Shown: positions 40,201 through 45,666 of the stretch, piece after piece
How positions within the stretch are numbered: the first letter of the stretch is position 1
How the letters are laid out: every line of letters starts with the position of its first letter
Virus record (IMG/VR): IMGVR_UViG_3300032092_000060
Coordinates: 1-45,666 of that record
Length of the DNA stretch: 45,666 nt
Reading direction: 5' to 3' (one strand)
DNA from: a virus
Notes under the pieces: model-generated
Database searches by the model: none
The model's input: the letters and a program-made list of their open reading frames with translations, nothing else
Told to the model about the DNA's origin: nothing
Program-made: the position numbers and the translations under genes

Positions 40201-41154
40201 ACCTTCAGTAAACACAGAAGCACCAATAGCGATAGGATCGAGGATAGCAGCGGTCACAGACGCTCCCAAACCAGACCATCCTGCTGACGATAGGATACGC
40301 TCACGCTCAAGCTGCTGGTCAAAGACACTAGCCATAGCTTGCATCTCAGCCCTCGACTGGGCTTCACCAAAGGAGTTCAACATCTCCTCAGGGTATACCT
40401 TGCCTTTGGTAAGCTGCTTGAGAGCGTCCTGTCTGGCAATGTTGTCAAAGTTGGGATCAGGATCAAACCCTGACGATGCCAAGTGATCAGCGATCATGTT
40501 CGGTGACCAATCATTGGCAAAGGCAGTGGGCAAGCTCCCAAGATAACCCGGAGGGTCAGGGTTCATGTAGGCGTTGCGGAAGTATTCCTGCTGAGGGCTT
40601 TCATGTTTGACGGGGACAAAGTCAGCCAGCCAGCTATGATCAACTCCCTCTACAGGACTAGAGTTCGTGACACCCTGCCTAGAGGGGGTCATCAGTGGAC
40701 TGGAGGGTGCTGGAGGGACATAAGTCCCCCCAAGCAGAGCCATAGCCTTGTCCTTGTGTCCACCCATCTGGCCGTAGACCTTGTCGGCTACAGTCCCCGG
40801 AGCGCCACCGTTGTTGGCTTCTGAGGCATTGTACTTCCCCGGTCCTCCAGCGTTAATGGTGGAGTACATGTCCAGTAGGCCCATTCCCGGCTTGTAGCCG
40901 TTGTCTACAAGATAGTCGGCAGAAGACTTGACCAGTTCACGGATGGACTTACCTTCCGAGTACCCGTACTTCTGTCGCTGAGGTTCACCCATCTGGATGA
41001 AGCCTTTGTGCTGGCCCCACTGGGTAGTAGGACCAGGTTGCCAAGGATCGAAGGTTCCTCCGGTTTCATACGAAATCACCGTAGCAAAGTCGTGAGGGTT
41101 AGCTCCGATACGCTTGGCTTCTTCGATGATAGCCAACCGGAGTTCGTCTTGCAT
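37222..41154 (-). CDS. Internal virion protein D-like with lytic transglycosylase domain (gp16-like)
   Basis: 1310 residues, close to T7 gp16 (1318). Residues 1-140 form a lytic transglycosylase/SLT-type domain with the catalytic Glu30 in ISYETGGTFDPW. The long remainder is mixed helical, with segments such as 'IYAAKAGRIARIGEAVLMGGV' and 'AMFKAIPSMRLV'. It opens the peptidoglycan and conducts DNA into the cell. It is separated by 2 bp from the gp15-like gene. Confidence 0.92.
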   Translation of the reverse strand: MQDELRLAIIEEAKRIGANPHDFATVISYETGGTFDPWQPGPTTQWGQHKGFIQMGEPQRQKYGYSEGKSIRELVKSSADYLVDNGYKPGMGLLDMYSTINAGGPGKYNASEANNGGAPGTVADKVYGQMGGHKDKAMALLGGTYVPPAPSSPLMTPSRQGVTNSSPVEGVDHSWLADFVPVKHESPQQEYFRNAYMNPDPPGYLGSLPTAFANDWSPNMIADHLASSGFDPDPNFDNIARQDALKQLTKGKVYPEEMLNSFGEAQSRAEMQAMASVFDQQLERERILSSAGWSGLGASVTAAILDPIAIGASVFTEGALAPFIYAAKAGRIARIGEAVLMGGVSNIAAEAAIDAVDNRSRSVSDYALAFGAGAALLGSFKTWSTRGSSLGPRLTETANRMINPRVPNQSTAGAAQVGYATFDNLGSIGSLTDADVPQAAMVNARLDNAAWTGRHHPTARFLGRTLMEDPLGRDAAGNVLNTADVTSVEKAMMYHREVNNLRRSLVTPYTEWAKENGMMAMGMFKTNKSWLAFGDYLGGFEPGTPGYANLASQPAYVRKAVSELDSFYSRWDAHIKNPGEELGKTYRPLPWGSRSNYRPMMVDHDAVLRMIETHGRDKLQRAIAYAMQDVIENLDERLANKFARGYMENLIKSGYGNVDQLNHALAGRDRGELLRFITEELQWDKSDDDVDALIGKIMQKNKDDETSGNPARGKHRTAINYNFVASWVEPNGDEVSIPIRDLFSRNQIQMAERYADQVSGHIALARLVAKDPRTGETMINGITTRSEWNALIRETHEAMIRDGVKPAEADETIRRLEYVYDHITGKPRLGAAANTAWAATMRRVSGTMFVRLMQNMGLYQFQEIAHIPAAVGFHAMFKAIPSMRLVMTAKGAERKALIPELMALQGLGDDSILNFTKGHFLEEAFGETRGNAAGRMFDNALAVGKRVTNKISLFNMANSMSHQMAMTTIAQRFGLLAMKHKDKLIAKQTPRMKAVTKSKVVNGKVVQETTEVPVLDDLGKPVFDTSYDFKVDDINSWFGKKDADRMRMMGFDDKSLAEVLKNIYQNAEFTQGGRLVYMNFEKWDPVARARFARALYSWTGRAIQRNDVGSLAKWMTTPLAGMVFQFRSFVMGAWGKQTLHNIANFDPRALAVLMSQVGAGTMMYYLQGKARSLGKEDPDEYMDDTILKGNLTDTQAEALVLGGIGRTGASSILPMLVDTAMPWITGDSLFANSRSSTQASDLIFGPPVVSTYNDVAATLTAVGDMVREGRTPSQPELRQMGRLLGVWLPFTIGLDKVIQDYPKYTPKDPK

Positions 41155-41156
41155 TG

Positions 41157-44100
41157 TTACTCCTGTTTGTTAGGAATAGCTCCCCTATCCTTGAGGAACT
41201 GTATTACTTCTTCGTCGCTCTTGTCCTGTAGCTCAGGGAAGAACGACCGTGCAGCATCGATGCGCTCATCCAGAGTAGCCGTGCCTTCTTGGACCTTAGT
41301 GGTCGGAGAAGCATCGATCTCCTTCTGTGTAGCCGTAGACACAGCTTCATCGGTAGACTTGGCGTTGGCCGCGTCTTCCATCTCGATGATCTCAGCAGGG
41401 GTTGCTGGACGCTTGATGACCTTCTCAGTACCCGGAGAGAAGAATGTATCGATACCGCGACCATCGATCACGATCTCCTCGATCATGACCTTCTTACCAG
41501 CAGCATTGATAAACCGTTCCTGATAGACTTCAGCAGGGATTGTAGCGCGGGCATTACGAACCTTACGGAAGGCGTCAACGTCATCCTTGCGAATGACAAA
41601 CGTCTTCGTGCGGTCCACTTCTCCGCGCGGTCCCTTGGCATAGAAGGGGTTGCCTGTGTTCATGTCGATAAGAGCGTATCCATCAGGCACCTCGATCAAC
41701 GTGACGTTCTCAAGGTCTTCCACTGGCGGGTACATCTTGCCACCAATCTTTGGAACGATGTCCTCGATGATGCCCTTGATGTCCTCTCCTGTGTTATCCC
41801 CCCACCCCATGATCCGCTTGGGGATGTACATACGACCAACCTTCACGTGGTTGGTGTTCACCCACTCAGCAGCCTGTTCGACAACACTCTCATCCTTGAC
41901 ATCAGCATCAGCAAGGGCAAGCGTCTGGAGCCTCTTACGGAGAAGCTCACCACCTTGAACGCTTCCCATTCGTTCCACAAAGGACGCATTATGGTTCCAC
42001 CCATTGCGGACTTGCTCGACATCTGCGAATGCACGGCCAGGTCTGTCAGGATCACTCATCAGCATATAGGTCTGACGAAGAGCTTCCTCGTTGGTTAGTC
42101 CTGAGGACTTCTTGAGGGCAAAGACATCCACGAACGTCCTCCCACCCTCAGGGGTGATAGAGTTGACGAACGGGATTTCACCTGTCTCCAGCAGTGCTCC
42201 AAGCAGTTCAGCGGTAGCCTTGTCCTGATCGGACAGTCCTTCCTTCAACTTCTCTGCGCTATTAGCCAGCATCAGTTGGGAAATCTGATCCTTCCACCTG
42301 TCTGTCTTCAGTTGTCCCTTCTTGAGGTAGGGCGTCATGAATAGGACCTGTGCTTGGATGTTACCGGGGAACTTCTGTTCAGCGGCTGCGAACAGAGCGT
42401 TGGTAGCTTCCTTCTTCACCTCTTCAGCGGAGAAGGTAGTGGTCTTACCGGGTTCCTTGTCGCTGGCGATTTCCACACCGTCGATCAGGGCAGACACTCC
42501 TGCACCACTGGAGGAACCAGTCTCGATATCACTCAAGACCTCCCCAATGACAGAGTGTTTCTGTTCAACATGCGCCTGTTGCGCCTGTACCTTCTGCTGG
42601 GCTTTGATCTTCTCAGCTTCAAACCGCTGCTTTAAGTTCATCAACTGATCAGGGGTGAAGTAGTCTTCAGCCTTCTTCTGGAACTCATCCATCTGTGCGG
42701 AGGTTGCCGTCAGAGGGTTAGCCATGAACGTATTGTTGAACTCAGTCTCAAGCTCAGACGTTACCTTCCAGTTCCGTACACGGAAGTTGGTGTCCATAGC
42801 ATCGAGTAGCGACTGTGCCTGAGTGGTGTATTTGGGATTGTCGTAGAGAGAAGGGATTTCACCAGTGGAGGGAGCATCAGAAACAACTCCACCAGCCATG
42901 CCTTCAATGATGCCTTCCTTGTACCACTGAGGTGCGCTTCCGTTGTTGCTCTCTGACTTGTTCCACATGACGTAGATACCATCAGCGACCTTGGCGTTTG
43001 GGCTGTTGGTATACCCTTCAGCCATATCGACATGGATGGCGTTCATTCCATCATAGCCAATGATACGCTTGAAGCCAGCAGCGGAGAGGGACGCTACAAG
43101 CTTCTTCTTCTCAGCGTCAGTCATCCCTGCCATTGAGATGTCCAAGGCGTCTCCGTGCATATGGCGGCTACCCTTGGCACCACCAACAGAAGCATTGTAC
43201 TCCTTGCTACGGTGACCTGACTGCACTACCAGTTCACGACCAAACATCGCAGAAGCCTTACGGGCGCGATCCGCCACATCAGACTTCACACCAGCCATCT
43301 GCCACTGCTTGTCGTAGCGGATAGAGCCACCAGTGGTGTTCCTCGCGGGAGCAGTATGGTCCACAGGACGAGGCATCTTCAGAAGACGTTCAGCGAGTTC
43401 TCTGTCTTCCTTGGTTGCGTTAGGGTTGTTCGTGAGGCTTTCGACATACCCAAGGATCAGCTTGTCTCTGTCCTCGCCACTCATGCTCTTCCAAGGAGCA
43501 AGGCTCTGGAGTTCGCGGAAGATGCTTGCTGACATGATGGAAGGGGAGATACCCTTGTTCTGTCCGTCAGCAACCATGTTGGTAATATGGGAGGTGATAA
43601 GATCAACCTTCTCAGCGGCAAACTGCTTCGACGTTTCCACGCCATGAGCATTAGCCATCCGAGAATTATAAGGCTCCACAGCTTTGTTGAAGTACCCAAT
43701 GAACTTCTCGTCGTTGGCATAGCCGGGGAAGTTCTCTTGAACGAACTGAGCCTGTTTACCAGACACGAAGTCTTGGAAGCTCCCCTGCTTGTCCCACTCT
43801 TCGTAGAGCGCAGGGAGGTTTTCACTCCACTTTACTGCCATCTTGTCAGCGAACATCAACTGCATCTGTTCAGCACTGTACTTCTGAGGATTAGCAGCCA
43901 TGTCTGCCATCAACTCATCAGGGGACTGGCCCATCGCATAGTTGGCGGCAGTGGTTCCTGCCTTGTCGCGCTCCTGCTTTGCGTAGGCAGCGTTGTTTGC
44001 AGCGAAGCGACCAAAGCTGGTACTGAGACCTGACAGGGCATCAGCGATACTCATGAGGTTCTTCCCGGCCCCTTCACGATTGACGGGTGCGACAGGGACT

Positions 44101-44177
44101 ACATTAACTACAGGAGCGGGATTAAGTTGCCCTTCCCGTTCAAACTCGCGCACCTGTACGCGACCAGGACTTGCCAT
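41157..44177 (-). CDS. Internal virion protein C-like with M15-type peptidase domain (gp15-like)
   Basis: 1006 residues, longer than T7 gp15 (747). Residues about 295-390 form an M15A peptidase: SGHRS at 320-324, the zinc motif SxHxxGxAxD at 337-346 (His339, Asp346), and IHVD at 381-384 (His382). The order and spacing match VanY/M15A enzymes, which cut D,D or L,D peptidoglycan peptides. The rest is helical, as in ejection proteins. A second wall-active domain beside the gp16-like transglycosylase is the main oddity. Confidence 0.9.
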   Translation of the reverse strand: MASPGRVQVREFEREGQLNPAPVVNVVPVAPVNREGAGKNLMSIADALSGLSTSFGRFAANNAAYAKQERDKAGTTAANYAMGQSPDELMADMAANPQKYSAEQMQLMFADKMAVKWSENLPALYEEWDKQGSFQDFVSGKQAQFVQENFPGYANDEKFIGYFNKAVEPYNSRMANAHGVETSKQFAAEKVDLITSHITNMVADGQNKGISPSIMSASIFRELQSLAPWKSMSGEDRDKLILGYVESLTNNPNATKEDRELAERLLKMPRPVDHTAPARNTTGGSIRYDKQWQMAGVKSDVADRARKASAMFGRELVVQSGHRSKEYNASVGGAKGSRHMHGDALDISMAGMTDAEKKKLVASLSAAGFKRIIGYDGMNAIHVDMAEGYTNSPNAKVADGIYVMWNKSESNNGSAPQWYKEGIIEGMAGGVVSDAPSTGEIPSLYDNPKYTTQAQSLLDAMDTNFRVRNWKVTSELETEFNNTFMANPLTATSAQMDEFQKKAEDYFTPDQLMNLKQRFEAEKIKAQQKVQAQQAHVEQKHSVIGEVLSDIETGSSSGAGVSALIDGVEIASDKEPGKTTTFSAEEVKKEATNALFAAAEQKFPGNIQAQVLFMTPYLKKGQLKTDRWKDQISQLMLANSAEKLKEGLSDQDKATAELLGALLETGEIPFVNSITPEGGRTFVDVFALKKSSGLTNEEALRQTYMLMSDPDRPGRAFADVEQVRNGWNHNASFVERMGSVQGGELLRKRLQTLALADADVKDESVVEQAAEWVNTNHVKVGRMYIPKRIMGWGDNTGEDIKGIIEDIVPKIGGKMYPPVEDLENVTLIEVPDGYALIDMNTGNPFYAKGPRGEVDRTKTFVIRKDDVDAFRKVRNARATIPAEVYQERFINAAGKKVMIEEIVIDGRGIDTFFSPGTEKVIKRPATPAEIIEMEDAANAKSTDEAVSTATQKEIDASPTTKVQEGTATLDERIDAARSFFPELQDKSDEEVIQFLKDRGAIPNKQE

Positions 44178-44722
44178 TAAGCGTATCCTCTCATCTGGTT
44201 GTAGGTTTGAGCAGCCTCAAGTCCCTGTCCAGCGATGCGGATAGCAGCATCCAAGAAGGACGGTTTGGTAGGCTTAGGCATGGAATTTATCTGCGACTGC
44301 GCTTGGTTCTTGGTCTGATCCATAGAGGCCCAGAGGTAGTCACGGTTCATTTGATAGTTCTGATCGACAGCGTCATTGAACCGTCCCTGCTTCGTGTAGT
44401 AAGAGGCAAGGAACTGGTTGACTGATAGACCCTGTACGCCGCTCTCGCCAGCAGCGACAGCAGCCGTAGCGCGGCCTTCCATCGCATCGACGTTGGCGTT
44501 CTGCTTCTCCATTGAAGCCGCTGCGCTTTCCTGACGCCAGCGGTTCTGAGTGTGCGCGTACTGTTCACGCGCCATCTGTTGTGCGTTCTTGGCGTTCTCG
44601 TTGTACATGGCTTGCTGCGCCTTGTACTGCTGTTGCTGTCCGATGAAACCAGCCACAGTGGAGGCTGCACCGATTGCAAGCTGCAAGCCCGCCATAGCAC
44701 CAGCACCTAGCATGATGCACAT
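44177..44722 (-). CDS. Internal virion protein B-like, second copy from contig overlap
   Basis: Same 181-residue sequence as 155-700, displaced by 44,022. It is one gene in the genome, shown twice by the contig. Confidence 0.85.
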   Translation of the reverse strand: MCIMLGAGAMAGLQLAIGAASTVAGFIGQQQQYKAQQAMYNENAKNAQQMAREQYAHTQNRWRQESAAASMEKQNANVDAMEGRATAAVAAGESGVQGLSVNQFLASYYTKQGRFNDAVDQNYQMNRDYLWASMDQTKNQAQSQINSMPKPTKPSFLDAAIRIAGQGLEAAQTYNQMRGYA

Positions 44723-45169
44723 TTAGTTGCTCCTGTAAAACCTATAGAACGGGACATTACGATCAGTCCCAATGAAGTGAGGGGTGAACTCGATTGTGAA
44801 CCCCATGTAGGATAGCCACATGACATGGGTAGAGTTCCTCACATCAACGTAGTTTGTTAGGTAGCCGTACCTGTCAGTCCATTCACGGACCTTCTTCCGG
44901 CCTTCCTTGACGAGAGACTTGCCATACTTGCTGACAAGGGGAGTACCGAGCATCCACGGTATACCCTCCCCAACACCAGCGATGAGAATAGGATGACCAT
45001 CAGGGCGGGTAGCGATGAACGCTTCGTCGCTGGTACGGATCGAATACTCGATGGCAGACTTCTCGTCCCATCCAAGCATAGCAGTGATCTCGTTCTTATC
45101 TGCTTCACGGAGAAGCGGGGCGATGATGGCAGCGTCCATTACAGACGCCGCCCTGATGATGTAGGTCAT
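44723..45169 (-). CDS. Internal virion protein A-like, second copy from contig overlap
   Basis: Same 148-residue sequence as 701-1147. It is one gene in the genome. Confidence 0.85.
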   Translation of the reverse strand: MTYIIRAASVMDAAIIAPLLREADKNEITAMLGWDEKSAIEYSIRTSDEAFIATRPDGHPILIAGVGEGIPWMLGTPLVSKYGKSLVKEGRKKVREWTDRYGYLTNYVDVRNSTHVMWLSYMGFTIEFTPHFIGTDRNVPFYRFYRSN

Positions 45170-45666
45170 ATTCTCCTAGTCTTGGGATACCAGAGACCAA
45201 CCCATTCGGCACTGATGATGCCTGATGGGACAGCCTGGTCATTGAGGATGTCGATTGCTACGCGAGTGTTCTCGCACTTCACGGGGAAGGAGTAGTCACT
45301 CTCCTCCAAGACAAGCTCCTTAGTCTTCATCATGGGATCATCAAGTGACCATGCGTTGACTGCGCTGTCGTAGGTGAACTTGGCCCTGTTCTCAGGTGTC
45401 ACCTCTACAGTGAAGTAGGCGGTGTCGGAGAACGTGAGCCTCATACGGAGGATTTGAGTGCGGCCTTCAGTGATAACAAGAGGACCACTATCCCCGTTCT
45501 TCCTGACATACAGCGGGGAGAACCTGTAGCGGAACGTATACGGGAAGCCAGCGTAGACCTTCTCGTTTCTGGTATCACCCTCCAGTCGGATGGTGGTTCC
45601 AGTGAAGCTGTCTACCAGCAACTTGTGTCCCGGCTCGTAGGCTCCAGTGCCAGAGTAACCAGTCCA
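45166..45666 (-). CDS. Nozzle protein gp12-like, C-terminal fragment at the window edge
   Basis: Corresponds to 1144-1644 of the full gene. It carries one silent and two conservative changes (Thr to Ala and Ile to Val) near the contig end. The 5' part is outside the window. Confidence 0.88.
   Translation of the reverse strand, partial: WTGYSGTGAYEPGHKLLVDSFTGTTIRLEGDTRNEKVYAGFPYTFRYRFSPLYVRKNGDSGPLVITEGRTQILRMRLTFSDTAYFTVEVTPENRAKFTYDSAVNAWSLDDPMMKTKELVLEESDYSFPVKCENTRVAIDILNDQAVPSGIISAEWVGLWYPKTRRI

Larger units (their letters stand above)
44023..45666. repeat. Terminal redundancy, second copy
   Basis: Repeats 1-1644 with three transitions in the last 55 bases. See the first copy. Confidence 0.9.

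Overview
The window is a nearly complete tailed-phage genome of the T7-like podovirus type (Autographiviridae-like), carried on a contig that runs past its own start. Bases 1-1644 recur as 44023-45666, so the unique length is about 44,022 bp. Every gene I can support lies on the minus strand, so the biological order runs from high to low coordinates. A single-subunit RNA polymerase, gp4-like primase-helicase, gp5-like DNA polymerase, endonuclease I, gp2.5-like SSB, gp6-like exonuclease and gp8-gp16 homologues in T7 order fix the phage type. By eye the GC content is a little above 50%. The class II (B12-type) ribonucleotide reductase, MazG-like protein and 3TM holin recall marine and alphaproteobacterial podophages. 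The host cannot be named from the sequence.

Layout in transcription order. (1) Non-coding terminal region, about 30343-28864: a candidate phage promoter, a cluster of paired CTATAG hexamers, tandem repeats and candidate host sigma70-type promoters. The physical genome end is probably here. (2) Early region, 28863-23761: many very small genes, a GP88-family protein, a MarR-like winged-helix regulator and a tyrosine integrase, which together suggest a temperate or formerly temperate lifestyle. (3) RNA polymerase, 23634-21256, preceded by a long hairpin. (4) DNA metabolism, 21191-10064: SSB, endonuclease I, MazG-like protein, primase-helicase, class II RNR interrupted by a group I intron with an HNH gene, DNA polymerase, a GIY-YIG homing-type nuclease, exonuclease and a DUF3310 protein. 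(5) Virion and lysis genes, 9992-1 continuing at 44177-30344: portal, scaffold, then a lysis cassette (lysozyme, membrane protein, 3TM holin, HslV-like Ntn hydrolase), capsid, tail tube and nozzle, three ejection proteins, tail fibre, secondary surface protein, probable small terminase and large terminase.

Control. Three good intrinsic terminators all carry a UUCG loop. Two flank the capsid gene and one sits just ahead of DNA polymerase. A 16-bp motif, CTTSTCCCCCATATWA on the sense strand, occurs after the RNA polymerase gene, ahead of the structural operon and after the large terminase gene. These are the places where T7 keeps phage promoters, so it is the best candidate for this phage's own promoter.

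Most notable: a group I intron that splits the codon of the RNR active-site cysteine, with P1, P3, P7 and P8 readable; a pair of covarying hairpins flanking the GP88 gene; three pairs of CTATAG spaced exactly 10 bp; an HslV-like peptidase gene without a partner; and a zinc M15-type peptidase domain inside a gp15-like ejection protein.
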